A stretch of 19,013 nucleotides of DNA. Origin: an uncultured Prevotella sp. (GTDB taxonomy: Bacteria > Bacteroidota > Bacteroidia > Bacteroidales > Bacteroidaceae). Positions 6,259 to 14,232 of this stretch are shown here, in pieces. The first letter of the stretch is position 1; every line of letters starts with the position of its first letter. The DNA lies in assembly GCA_900765465.1 (NCBI GenBank), contig CAAFRM010000134.1:1-19013 (forward strand), written 5' to 3'. The notes beneath the pieces were generated by a model. It had not been told where the DNA came from. It searched no databases and saw nothing but the letters and a program-made list of their open reading frames with translations. The translations under genes and the position numbers were made by a program.

Positions 6259-6272
6259 CGTAAACGTTTACG
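6259..6272. promoter_or_regulatory. Perfect 14-bp palindrome upstream of susC1 (LacI-type operator-like)
   Basis: CGTAAACGTTTACG equals its own reverse complement. The core GTAAACGTTTAC with a central CG resembles operators of LacI/CcpA-family regulators. It is centred about 55 nt upstream of the susC1 -7 element and lies after the tRNA-Phe terminator, so it most likely serves the polysaccharide locus. No LacI-family gene is in the window, so the match rests on sequence form alone. Confidence 0.55.
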
Positions 6273-6316
6273 TGTCTTTCTCATACGAAAAAGGAACAAC
6301 ATTGAACTATTTTTCT

Positions 6317-6324
6317 TATTTTTG
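6317..6324 (+). promoter_or_regulatory. Probable promoter -7 element for susC1
   Basis: TATTTTTG fits TAnnTTTG, with a predicted start near 6330 and a leader of about 105 nt. No TTTG lies at the -33 position (the sequence there is GGAAC), which is usual for promoters that need an activator. Confidence 0.5.
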
Positions 6325-6349
6325 CATTGTAGAAAGTAAAAGTATCTGT

Positions 6350-6425
6350 AATAACCAAGATATTTTATCTGATTATTTATAGAAACCTATAAGAGAATTT
6401 CAACTTAGAAACAATAATAACCAAG
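6350..6425 (+). promoter_or_regulatory. susC1 leader: two hairpins bracketed by a 10-nt direct repeat
   Basis: AATAACCAAG occurs at 6350-6359 and 6416-6425, the second copy ending 10 nt before the start codon. Between or overlapping them are two perfect small hairpins: AGATA/TATCT (6358-6362 with 6366-6370, loop TTT) and TTATAG/CTATAA (6377-6382 with 6387-6392, loop AAAC). A leader of about 105 nt with this arrangement could be a target for RNA-based control. The function is unknown. Confidence 0.4.
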
Positions 6426-6435
6426 CTAAAACGAG

Positions 6436-9400
6436 ATGTTTATGCAACAACAACTAAAAAGAGCAAGTATGGCACTTGCGTTGGGTTCTATTTGCATTGG
6501 TGCTTTCGCCCAGGCAACAATTAAGGGTACCGTCAAGGACTCTAATGGTGAACCTATGATTGGTGTAAGTGTAGTTCCTGATGGAGCTGCTGGTGCTGGA
6601 TCAGTTACTGATCTGGATGGTAATTTTACGCTCAATGGCGTCAAGCCATCTACCGTCATCAAGTTTTCTTATATTGGATATAAGGAAAAGTCGGTGAAGG
6701 TAGGTAGTCAGAACTCTATTTCTGTCGTAATGGAAGAGGACAACAACTCTCTGGATGAGTTGGTTGTCATCGGCTATGGTGTCGTTAAGAAACGCGACCT
6801 CACGGGTTCCGTGGCCTCTATCAAGTCTGATGACTTGAAGAACGTGGCTTCTTCTAATGCGATGCAGGCTATGCAGGCAAAGATTCCTGGCATGGACTTG
6901 CAGCAGAGCAGTGGTGAGTCTGGCTCTGGAGTGAGCATCAATCTTCGTGGTGCCCGTTCTATGTTGGCTTCCAATAATCCATTAATCCTCGTGGATGGTG
7001 TGGCATACGGTTCTACCCTCGACATCAACCCATCCGACATAGAGTCTATGGAGGTATTGAAGGATGCATCTTCTACCGCTATCTATGGTACCCGTGGTGC
7101 CAATGGTGTCATCATCATCACCACCAAGCGTGGTAAGGCTGGCAGAACATCTGTGGGCTTCAACTTCTACAACTCTTTCAATAGCGCTACCAATGCCGCA
7201 CATTCTATGTATGGCAACAAGGAGGTGCAGCGTCTGATTGACAAGCGCGCTTACCAGGATTGGGCAAAGGGCGACAAGACTCTGGATGCCTATAATACCG
7301 TACTTTCGGGTATTACTCCTGAGACAGTCTTGACGGAAAAACTCGATGATGGTACAGCTACATTGGATATCTATAATGATGGTTCTTACACCGACTGGGG
7401 CGACTTGCTCCTGAAGAACAGTACTTCTCAGAACTACGAAGTCAACGTGGCTGGTGGTAGCGAGAAGACCAACTTCAACGTTTCTCTCGGGGCGATGTAC
7501 GACCGCGGTCTGATGAAGAACGACCAGATGAGCCGTTACAATGGTAAGGTGAACATCGACCATCGTATCAACAAGATGGTAAAGGTAGGCTCAAGCTTGC
7601 TTTATACCTATAAGAATTGGAACCGCCGTAACTCAGGTGTTTACAACCAGGCGTTGAAGATGACTACCATCACTCATCCTTATTTAACTGATGGCAGCAT
7701 CAACTCAACTCCAAACCCTTGGTATGCAGCTCATTGCTCTCCATTGCTCGATGATGTGGAGGGAGCATATCAGAACAATACCGAATCTACCCGTTTCTTC
7801 GGTAATGCCTATGTGGAGTTGAACCCTATCAAGGGCTTGAATCTCCGCTCAATGTTTGCCGTGGATAGAAGCGACTCACGAAATGGCTTGTACCAGGACT
7901 ATCAGAGTCAGCAGAGATACCAGTCACCTTCTACCAGCTACATCCGTCAGATCAGAAATAACTCTACTGCGATTACATGGGACAACACCATTAACTATAA
8001 TACTACCATCGCAGAGAAGCATGACTTGACCGCTTTGCTGGGACATGAGTTGACACAGACCGTAACAGAAAGTTCTACTGTAGGCGGTGATGCCGGTGCT
8101 ACCCACTACTATGAGAGTGGTTTCCGTGATCTTTCCAAGATCCTCTCACCTGTGACAACTTCTACATACGTGAAGACAGCCATGTTGTCATTCTTCGGTC
8201 GTCTGAATTATTCATACGCCAGCAAGTACTTGCTTACCGCTTCTCTCCGTGCCGATGGTTCTTCTACCTTGGCAAAGGGACACAAGTGGGGTTACTTCCC
8301 ATCTGTGGCAGCAGGTTGGAGATTAATCGAAGAAAATTGGCTGAAAGACCAGAAAGTATTGAGCAACCTGAAGCTCCGTGCTTCATGGGGTGTTTCCGGT
8401 AACGCAGCCATCGATGCTTATTCTACATTGGCATCCTTGAGCAGTACTACCTATTATTATTATTTAGGTAACAACGACGTGGCTGGTAAGATTCCTAGTC
8501 AGATGGGTAACTCTAACCTGACTTGGGAGAAGACATCTTCCTTCAACCTGGGTCTCGACTTCGGTTTCTTCGACGGTCGCATCAGCGGTAGCGTGGATTA
8601 TTATTGGAACCATACCTACGACCTGTTGTTCTACAAGACAGCACCAGCTTCTTCTTTCCCAACCGTAATCGACAACATCGGTAAGACCAAGGGTCAGGGT
8701 CTTGAAGTTTCTTTGATGACAGACATCATCCGTACCAAGGACTTCGACTGGACAGCCAACTGGTCATACTCTCACTTCAAGGATGAGATTACCGAGTTGA
8801 CAGGTGGTGTAGATAAGTATGTATCAGGAACCAAGGGCCTGTTTGTTGGCAACCGTGTAAATGCATTCTATGATTACAAGGTACTCGGTGAATGGGGTAT
8901 CGGTGAGTTCGACCAGTATGTAGAGGACTTCAAGGCAGCTCACGACGGAAAGAAGCCTGCCTGCGCCAGCACCAAGGGCTATGGTACACCAGGTTCTCCA
9001 AAGATTCTGGATGCAGATGGCGATGGCAACATCACATCTGACGACCGTGTACTCTACAACCGCGACCCTAATCATGTATTTGGTATGACCAACACCTTCA
9101 GCTACAAGGACTTCTCGCTCTCTGTACAGTTGATGGCACGTTTGGGAGGCTACATCTCTTACGCCATGAATGAGCAGTTGAACTATGAGTCAGCAAACTG
9201 GGGTGACGCTATTGACTACTGGACCCCAACCAATCCGGGCGCTAAGTTCCCTAGCCCAGGTTTGGATTCAAATGCCAGCAAAATCTGGTCATCCTACAAG
9301 AGTGCATTCACATACGAGAAGGCAGATTACTTCAAGATCAAGGATATCACCCTCTCTTACAACGTGCCAGCCAACTGGTTGCACACCGTGGGCATGAGCA

Positions 9401-9534
9401 AGGCTCGCATCTACTGCTCAATGAAGAACTTCATGACATGGAGCAAGATTGACAACTACGACCCAGAGCGTGGTGGTAGCATCTCGTTCCCAATGCAGAA
9501 GCAGGTAGTAGTAGGTCTTAATGTAGAATTCTAA
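6436..9534 (+). CDS. SusC-type TonB-dependent outer-membrane transporter (pair 1)
   Basis: This 1032-residue outer-membrane barrel would import oligosaccharides, driven by TonB. A signal peptide covers residues 1-26 (cleavage near AFAQA). A carboxypeptidase-regulatory-like Ig domain follows at about 28-100, with the typical GTVKDSNGEPMIGVSV opening. The SusC TonB-box-like segment DELVVIGYG is at 107-115 and the plug spans about 120-230, including DASSTAIYGTRGANGV. The barrel ends in VGLNVEF with a terminal Phe. An acidic loop (DADGDGNITSDD) near residue 860 looks like a calcium site, common in SusC. The ATG at 6436 is followed by another in-frame ATG at 6442; either gives a working signal peptide. 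susD1 follows 16 nt downstream. The pectate lyase nearby points to pectin fragments as cargo (inference from context). Confidence 0.95.
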   Translation: MFMQQQLKRASMALALGSICIGAFAQATIKGTVKDSNGEPMIGVSVVPDGAAGAGSVTDLDGNFTLNGVKPSTVIKFSYIGYKEKSVKVGSQNSISVVMEEDNNSLDELVVIGYGVVKKRDLTGSVASIKSDDLKNVASSNAMQAMQAKIPGMDLQQSSGESGSGVSINLRGARSMLASNNPLILVDGVAYGSTLDINPSDIESMEVLKDASSTAIYGTRGANGVIIITTKRGKAGRTSVGFNFYNSFNSATNAAHSMYGNKEVQRLIDKRAYQDWAKGDKTLDAYNTVLSGITPETVLTEKLDDGTATLDIYNDGSYTDWGDLLLKNSTSQNYEVNVAGGSEKTNFNVSLGAMYDRGLMKNDQMSRYNGKVNIDHRINKMVKVGSSLLYTYKNWNRRNSGVYNQALKMTTITHPYLTDGSINSTPNPWYAAHCSPLLDDVEGAYQNNTESTRFFGNAYVELNPIKGLNLRSMFAVDRSDSRNGLYQDYQSQQRYQSPSTSYIRQIRNNSTAITWDNTINYNTTIAEKHDLTALLGHELTQTVTESSTVGGDAGATHYYESGFRDLSKILSPVTTSTYVKTAMLSFFGRLNYSYASKYLLTASLRADGSSTLAKGHKWGYFPSVAAGWRLIEENWLKDQKVLSNLKLRASWGVSGNAAIDAYSTLASLSSTTYYYYLGNNDVAGKIPSQMGNSNLTWEKTSSFNLGLDFGFFDGRISGSVDYYWNHTYDLLFYKTAPASSFPTVIDNIGKTKGQGLEVSLMTDIIRTKDFDWTANWSYSHFKDEITELTGGVDKYVSGTKGLFVGNRVNAFYDYKVLGEWGIGEFDQYVEDFKAAHDGKKPACASTKGYGTPGSPKILDADGDGNITSDDRVLYNRDPNHVFGMTNTFSYKDFSLSVQLMARLGGYISYAMNEQLNYESANWGDAIDYWTPTNPGAKFPSPGLDSNASKIWSSYKSAFTYEKADYFKIKDITLSYNVPANWLHTVGMSKARIYCSMKNFMTWSKIDNYDPERGGSISFPMQKQVVVGLNVEF

Positions 9535-9550
9535 AATCATCGAATCAATT

Positions 9551-11608
9551 ATGAAAACAAAGATATTATTCATGGCAGCAGCCTCTTCTATGATGTTGGG
9601 GCTTACCTCTTGCTCTGATTTCCTGGAAGAAGAGAACAAGGTGGGCGAAACTGCCGACTTGACATATAAAACCCCTTCTGGATTGGAAGGACTGGTTGCC
9701 AACTGCTATACCTTCGCTCGCGGATGGTATGGTAAGGAGGCTGGTTTGGGCTTGAGTGAAATGGGTACCGACCTCTTTTACTATGGCTACGACAACAAGC
9801 AGAAGAGCCTTTGCTCTTACAACTTTGGTGCTGCTGCCTTGGAGAACAATGTAGCCGACAACCCTTGTCTGGACCATTACTGGGAGTTGTTCTATAGCGC
9901 TACTGATGTTTGCAACAATGCCCTCAAGTATATCAACGAGGCTACCTTCCTGGGCGACGAGGAGAAGAACCGCAACCTGGGTGAGGCGCACTTCATGCGT
10001 GCTTTCTACTATTTCCACATGGTGAACATCTGGGGTGCTATCCCTTACAATGCAGAGCCTATCACAGCTCAGAACTTCAACCCAACCCGTATGCCGGAGA
10101 ATGAAGTCTATGGCAAGATTCTGGACGACCTGGATGCATCTATTGCCAACTTTGAGGCTGCCGGTTACAAGACCAAGGCAGATGGCCGTGCCAACTATTG
10201 GGCTGCCAAGGCTTTGAGAGCAAGAGTGTTGCTCTATGCTGCTTCATGGTTGGGCGGACAGTTGAACCAGACCGTAAAGGGTGGTAACTATGATGGCAAG
10301 GACAAGAATGCCCTCTATTCTGCAGCACAGGCTGATGCTGAGGCTGTTATCGGTGCAAGCGATTATGCCAGCCTGGATAATGACTACAAGCATGTATGGA
10401 CCATGTCTAACGAGAGCTACAATACCAACAAGGAGGCACTCTTCGGTGTAACATATTCTCAGGACATCGCTACCAATGCCAACTGCATTCCTTACCGTTA
10501 CCGTTTGGAAGGCGGTAGCCCAATGCAGTATAACAGTTTGATTACCCGTACAGGTTATAGTCGTGGTGGTAATGCCATGCTGCTGATGTTCGTATCAATG
10601 TGGAACAATGGTGCCACCGACCTGGGTGGTAATGGTCAGAAAGACTCACAGGTGTTCTGGCGTATTGCCAAGGGCAAGACTACTATCAAAAGTAAGTCAA
10701 CCGGCAAGAACGTAGAGTGCGGTGCAGCTTACTCGCCATACGGACGTGGCTTTACCCGCTACTTGCCATCTTTGCACTTGTGGAATTTGTTGGAGAAGCA
10801 TAAGGCTACCGATCAGCGTTCTGAGGCAACCCTGCTCGATCACTACGATATCGCATCTCCAGATTTGGCAAAGAATGCAAAGAATTATCCGTTGTTGCAG
10901 GATACAGCCATCTACTACTGTCCTATGGATGGAGATTCCCCAGAGGGTCAGGCTATGCAGGCTTGGGCTAAGGACAGATACCGCATCCAGTTTATGGCTG
11001 GTGGCGACATCCCTGTTTATACCTCTATGGATGAGGCTACAGCCAAGCCTACAGAGGCAGCAGTCAAGAGCTCTAAGGTTTATGGTGACGAACGTTTCAA
11101 TTCTTATAAGATTGCAGGTTGGTGCTCATTCCCAGGTATCAAGAAATTTCTGGATAATGAGTATGACGAGAATTATCCAACCCACGACATCTCTAGCCGT
11201 GATGCCATCGTGATGCGTATGCCAGAGATGTATCTCATCAAGGCAGAGTGCCAGTTGGCTTTGGGAGATGGTAATGCAGCCATGGCAACCATCAACCAGC
11301 TTCGTCAGGCTCGTGCCATCGAAGGCACCGACAATACTCTGAGCGGCAACGCTACTATCGACACTATCCTTGAGGAACGTGCCGTTGAGTTCTGCGGTGA
11401 GCAGATGCGTTGGTTCGACTTGAAGCGTACTGGTAAGCTTTATGAATATGTAGAGAAATACAATGCTCAGGCATCTGCCAACTTGAAGGCAGATGGCAGC
11501 AAGCATTATCTCTACCGTCCAATTCCACAGAACGAGATTGATGCCGTTCAGAACTTCACAACAGAAGTGAACAGCACCACAGGTTTCTGGCAGAATCCAG
11601 GGTATTAA
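9551..11608 (+). CDS. SusD/RagB family glycan-binding lipoprotein (pair 1)
   Basis: This surface lipoprotein acts as the hinged lid of the SusC1 transporter and captures glycan. It is 685 residues long, above the common 500-600. Residues 1-20 form a lipoprotein signal peptide ending in the lipobox LTSC, with Cys21 the lipid site. The following SDFLEEE is acidic, like the Bacteroidota lipoprotein export signal for surface display. The TPR-like SusD fold is marked by EAHFMRAFYYFHMVNIWG near 145-162. The C-terminal RagB part includes MPEMYLIKAECQLALGDG from 557 and ERAVEFCGEQMRWFDLKRTG. The last residues, TGFWQNPGY, are the usual SusD ending. It is 16 nt after susC1 and so in the same transcript; a strong hairpin follows 37 nt after the stop. 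Confidence 0.95.
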   Translation: MKTKILFMAAASSMMLGLTSCSDFLEEENKVGETADLTYKTPSGLEGLVANCYTFARGWYGKEAGLGLSEMGTDLFYYGYDNKQKSLCSYNFGAAALENNVADNPCLDHYWELFYSATDVCNNALKYINEATFLGDEEKNRNLGEAHFMRAFYYFHMVNIWGAIPYNAEPITAQNFNPTRMPENEVYGKILDDLDASIANFEAAGYKTKADGRANYWAAKALRARVLLYAASWLGGQLNQTVKGGNYDGKDKNALYSAAQADAEAVIGASDYASLDNDYKHVWTMSNESYNTNKEALFGVTYSQDIATNANCIPYRYRLEGGSPMQYNSLITRTGYSRGGNAMLLMFVSMWNNGATDLGGNGQKDSQVFWRIAKGKTTIKSKSTGKNVECGAAYSPYGRGFTRYLPSLHLWNLLEKHKATDQRSEATLLDHYDIASPDLAKNAKNYPLLQDTAIYYCPMDGDSPEGQAMQAWAKDRYRIQFMAGGDIPVYTSMDEATAKPTEAAVKSSKVYGDERFNSYKIAGWCSFPGIKKFLDNEYDENYPTHDISSRDAIVMRMPEMYLIKAECQLALGDGNAAMATINQLRQARAIEGTDNTLSGNATIDTILEERAVEFCGEQMRWFDLKRTGKLYEYVEKYNAQASANLKADGSKHYLYRPIPQNEIDAVQNFTTEVNSTTGFWQNPGY

Positions 11609-11645
11609 GGATAGGTTAGATATAAGTTAACACACTCTATTTTTT

Positions 11646-11678
11646 GGCGAGCATTGTTCTTGGTGAATAGTGCTCGCC
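11646..11678 (+). terminator. Strong hairpin after susD1, probable terminator or processing site
   Basis: GGCGAGCA (11646-11653) pairs with TGCTCGCC (11671-11678). Inner TTGTTC/GAATAG pairs, two with G-U, extend the stem to 14 bp around a TTGGT loop. The tail CTTTC is a weak T-run, so it may be a leaky terminator or an mRNA-stabilising structure separating susCD1 from the small protein and lyase genes. Confidence 0.6.
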
Positions 11679-11776
11679 CTTTCATCCCCAAAAATACATA
11701 GAAAGATGTTCTTTGTTTTAAAAGACATTCTTTATAATGCAAGTCTTACAAAATATGTCAAAATCAAGCATTTAAG

Positions 11777-12133
11777 ATGAAAAAGTACTTAATCCTATTG
11801 GCTTGTATGTTCTCTGCCGCCGTGTATGCAGACAACAAGCAAACCGTAAAGGTAGATGGTCAGGTTATCGATAAGACCATCACGGAAATCACCTTCGATG
11901 GTGACAACGTAACGCTCAGCTACGCTGACAACTCTTCTGATACGATGGATATGTCGCTCGTATCGCTTTCTTTCACTTATGGCACATCCGCAGGTATTCA
12001 TCAGGTGGAGCAGCTCAAGGAGGCATTGCAGGGTAAGGTTTTTAACCTCAATGGTCAGTTGGTGGGCAATTCCGTTGAGGGATTGTCTAAGGGCGTTTAT
12101 ATCGTGAATGGTAAGAAAGTAATCATAAAGTAA
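11777..12133 (+). CDS. Small secreted protein with T9SS-like C-terminal tail
   Basis: The 118-residue product begins with a signal peptide, residues 1-18 (MKKYLILLACMFSAAVYA). A strand-rich segment at about 33-66 follows (ITFDGDNVTLSYADNSSD, then MSLVSLSF). The last 34 residues have the form KVFNLNGQLV...GLSKGVYIVNGKKV, which resembles C-terminal sorting tails of Bacteroidota type IX secretion substrates. There is no catalytic domain. The stop TAA at 12131-12133 is immediately followed by, and shares a base with, an ATG, and the pectate lyase gene starts 18 nt later. The two are therefore one operon and probably translationally coupled. No consensus promoter is visible in the 100 nt after the upstream hairpin. 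The function is unknown; an adaptor or chaperone for the lyase is only a guess. Confidence 0.75.
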   Translation: MKKYLILLACMFSAAVYADNKQTVKVDGQVIDKTITEITFDGDNVTLSYADNSSDTMDMSLVSLSFTYGTSAGIHQVEQLKEALQGKVFNLNGQLVGNSVEGLSKGVYIVNGKKVIIK

Positions 12134-12135
12134 TG

Positions 12136-12142
12136 AAGGAGG
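12136..12142 (+). promoter_or_regulatory. Strong Shine-Dalgarno sequence deciding the pectate lyase start
   Basis: AAGGAGG lies 8 nt before the ATG at 12151 and is a perfect complement of the 16S rRNA 3' end. Such motifs are rare in this phylum and no other gene in the window has one. It supports 12151 over the upstream in-frame ATG at 12133. Confidence 0.75.
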
Positions 12143-12150
12143 AATTCAGA

Positions 12151-14025
12151 ATGAAGAAAATGGTATTCTCTTTGGCGCTCTTATTGGGAGGTGCCGGTAG
12201 CGTGTTGGCTCAGGTAAATGCAGATAAGGTGAATCATGCTGTGGCTCGTAACAGCAAGGTAAACCAGATGTTTGTTACCACCAATGCGGGAGATGTGAAA
12301 TATTACAATACTGCCGATTTGGCCAGTGTGAAGTTTGAGGGCGACAAGGCTATCATCGCTCCGAAGGATGGAAGCGATAATGATGAGTATGATGCTTCTG
12401 TTAGGGAAATCAACTTTGCCAAGCGAGTGGAGCAGGGTGAGAACGGAGGTGTGGAGAATCCTGCCGGCGTTGTGAAGATTACGGAAGCAAAGGCCTGGCT
12501 GGAGTCTGTTTATCTGAAGTGGGCACCTTTCGAGGGAGCTTCTTCTTACAATGTATATGTAGATGGCAAGAAAATTGATCCACAACTGATTCGTCAGTAT
12601 GCTTCTTATTTCCGTGCCGATGTGCTCGGTTTGAAGGCGGGTTCCTATACTGTAAAGGTGGTTCCTGTGGATGCTGCCGGTAAGGAGATGGCTGGTGCCA
12701 ACACGGTTTCCAATCTCTTGGTAAAGAACTACAACCGTGAGGGCTTCGCTCATTTCAATTTCGAGGGAATTGGTGCTTACAACAATGATGGTACATTGAA
12801 GTCGGATGCCAAGATTCTCTATATCACAGCAAGCACAGCCAAGACCGTATCTACAGAAGTCATCACCGGAGCCAAGAACAAGAAGCAAACCGTGAAAGGT
12901 TTGCAGGCTATCATCGATGCTTACCAGAAGGGATATGATACCACACCTATTGCTTTCCGTATCATCGGTAAGGTGAGTCTGGCTGACCTGGATGGAATTT
13001 CAAGTTCTGCCGAGGGTTTGCAGATTAAGGGTAAGGCTGGCTATTCTACCATGAACATGACCTTCGAGGGCGTGGGTGATGATGCCACCGTCTATGGCTT
13101 CGGCTTCCTGGTAAGAAATGCCAAGAGTGTGGAGTTCCGCAACTTCGCCATCATGCGTTGTCTCGACGATGCAATGTCGCTCGATACAAAGAATTCAAAC
13201 ATCTGGATTCACCACCTGGATCTTTTCTATGGTAGAAAGGGTAGCGCTGCCGACCAGGCTAAGGGAGATGGAACCGTAGATATCAAGGGCAATTCTAAGT
13301 ATGTGACCGTGGCTTACAACCATTTCTGGGATAACGGTAAGTCTTCTATGTGTGGCATGAAGAGCGAGACTGGTGAAAACTGGATTACCTATCACCACAA
13401 CTGGTTCGACCATTCTGATTCCCGTCATGCCCGTGTACGTACCATGACCGTTCACATGTACAACAACTACTATCAGCATTGTGATGTATATGGTGTAGGA
13501 GCCACTATGGGTTCCAGCATCTTCATGGAGTCAAACTACTTCGATGCGGTGAAGCGCCCAATCATGAGTTCTCAGCAGGGCACCGATGCCAAAGGTTCAA
13601 AGGGAACCTTCTCTGGCGAGAATGGCGGTATGATCAAGGCGTATGGCAATGTGTTTGCCAATAAGCCAAGCGGATTCAGCTATGTTGCCTATGCATCCAA
13701 CAATAACAGCTTCGATGCCTACGAGGTAGCCAGGGCTTCTGATCAGGTGCCTGCCAGCGTGAAGACTTTGGTGGGTGGTACTGCCTATAATAACTTCGAT
13801 ACCAACCCAAGCTTGATGTATGCACATACAGCTGATAACGCAGCCGATGTGCCTGCTATCATCGAAGGCTTCTATGGTGCCGGCCGATTGAATCATGGCG
13901 ACATCCACTTCGATATTCCAGATGAAACCGTAGTAACCAATGGTCATCAGCAGCCATTGCCAGCATTGGCAAGCATTCTCGATGCTTACAAGTCGGGTGT
14001 GGTAAAGGTATTTTCTCCATTATAA
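12151..14025 (+). CDS. Secreted pectate lyase, polysaccharide lyase family 1
   Basis: This enzyme cleaves homogalacturonan by beta-elimination, releasing unsaturated oligogalacturonides. From the ATG at 12151 the product has 624 residues: signal peptide 1-20 (MKKMVFSLALLLGGAGSVLA), a short strand-rich module at about 54-89, a fibronectin-III-like domain at about 105-195, and a parallel beta-helix from about 200. PL1 hallmarks are IWIHHLD, DGTVDIKG (Asp373 and Asp377, calcium side), ITYHHNWFDH and RHARVR (425-430, holding the expected catalytic Arg), then VHMYNNYY. An in-frame ATG at 12133 overlaps the preceding stop, but it would add acidic MKEEFR before the signal peptide. The Shine-Dalgarno at 12136-12142 also favours 12151. 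No lipobox is seen, so the product is probably periplasmic or secreted. A strong terminator follows. Confidence 0.92.
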   Translation: MKKMVFSLALLLGGAGSVLAQVNADKVNHAVARNSKVNQMFVTTNAGDVKYYNTADLASVKFEGDKAIIAPKDGSDNDEYDASVREINFAKRVEQGENGGVENPAGVVKITEAKAWLESVYLKWAPFEGASSYNVYVDGKKIDPQLIRQYASYFRADVLGLKAGSYTVKVVPVDAAGKEMAGANTVSNLLVKNYNREGFAHFNFEGIGAYNNDGTLKSDAKILYITASTAKTVSTEVITGAKNKKQTVKGLQAIIDAYQKGYDTTPIAFRIIGKVSLADLDGISSSAEGLQIKGKAGYSTMNMTFEGVGDDATVYGFGFLVRNAKSVEFRNFAIMRCLDDAMSLDTKNSNIWIHHLDLFYGRKGSAADQAKGDGTVDIKGNSKYVTVAYNHFWDNGKSSMCGMKSETGENWITYHHNWFDHSDSRHARVRTMTVHMYNNYYQHCDVYGVGATMGSSIFMESNYFDAVKRPIMSSQQGTDAKGSKGTFSGENGGMIKAYGNVFANKPSGFSYVAYASNNNSFDAYEVARASDQVPASVKTLVGGTAYNNFDTNPSLMYAHTADNAADVPAIIEGFYGAGRLNHGDIHFDIPDETVVTNGHQQPLPALASILDAYKSGVVKVFSPL

Positions 14026-14031
14026 TATAAC

Positions 14032-14076
14032 AAAACGGACAAAAGCGGATATATTCCGTCTTCTTGTCCGTTTTTT
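14032..14076 (+). terminator. Intrinsic terminator after the pectate lyase gene
   Basis: AAAACGGACAA (14032-14042) pairs perfectly with TTGTCCGTTTT (14064-14074). A second small stem, GCGGA/TCCGT, sits inside it, and a run of six T follows the right-hand CCG. It begins 6 nt after the stop codon and closes the small protein plus lyase unit. Confidence 0.92.
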
Positions 14077-14122
14077 CTTTTCATTTGTCAAGTATCTGTC
14101 TAGCGCTTTGCGTTCTATTTCC

Positions 14123-14130
14123 TACTTTTG
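14123..14130 (+). promoter_or_regulatory. Probable promoter -7 element for susC2
   Basis: TACTTTTG fits TAnnTTTG and lies shortly after the terminator, giving a start near 14136 and a leader of about 97 nt. TTTG boxes at 14084-14087 and 14107-14110 are at the wrong spacing, so activation by a regulator is likely. A TTG codon overlapping this element could open the frame but is unlikely to be used. Confidence 0.55.
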
Positions 14131-14135
14131 CAACC

Positions 14136-14189
14136 GAAACAAATCGTTGTCACAAGCGACTCCCATCGCTACCAGCAACGAAACAAATC
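14136..14189 (+). promoter_or_regulatory. susC2 leader: two-part hairpin bracketed by a 10-nt direct repeat
   Basis: GAAACAAATC occurs at 14136-14145 and 14180-14189. Between them, CGTTG (14145-14149) pairs with CAACG (14176-14180) and AGCGA (14155-14159) pairs with TCGCT (14166-14170), separated by a symmetric 5x5 internal loop and closed by CTCCCA. The ends of the stem overlap the ends of the repeats. The arrangement parallels the susC1 leader without sharing its sequence. Confidence 0.45.
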
Positions 14190-14232
14190 ATTCAATCATA
14201 ATAAGAACCTGATTAATAAACAGCTAAGCAAA

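Noticed and set aside
6148..6339. 63-codon open frame on the plus strand
   Set aside because: It runs through tRNA-Phe, its terminator and the operator-like palindrome, and has no protein-like features.
11702..11733. Imperfect AT-rich hairpin before the small secreted protein gene
   Set aside because: It needs bulges on both sides and short A-T stems; probably chance in AT-rich sequence.
14128..14232. Extended susC2 start from a TTG codon
   Set aside because: It overlaps the promoter -7 element and would put 35 polar residues before the signal peptide; the ATG at 14233 is correct.
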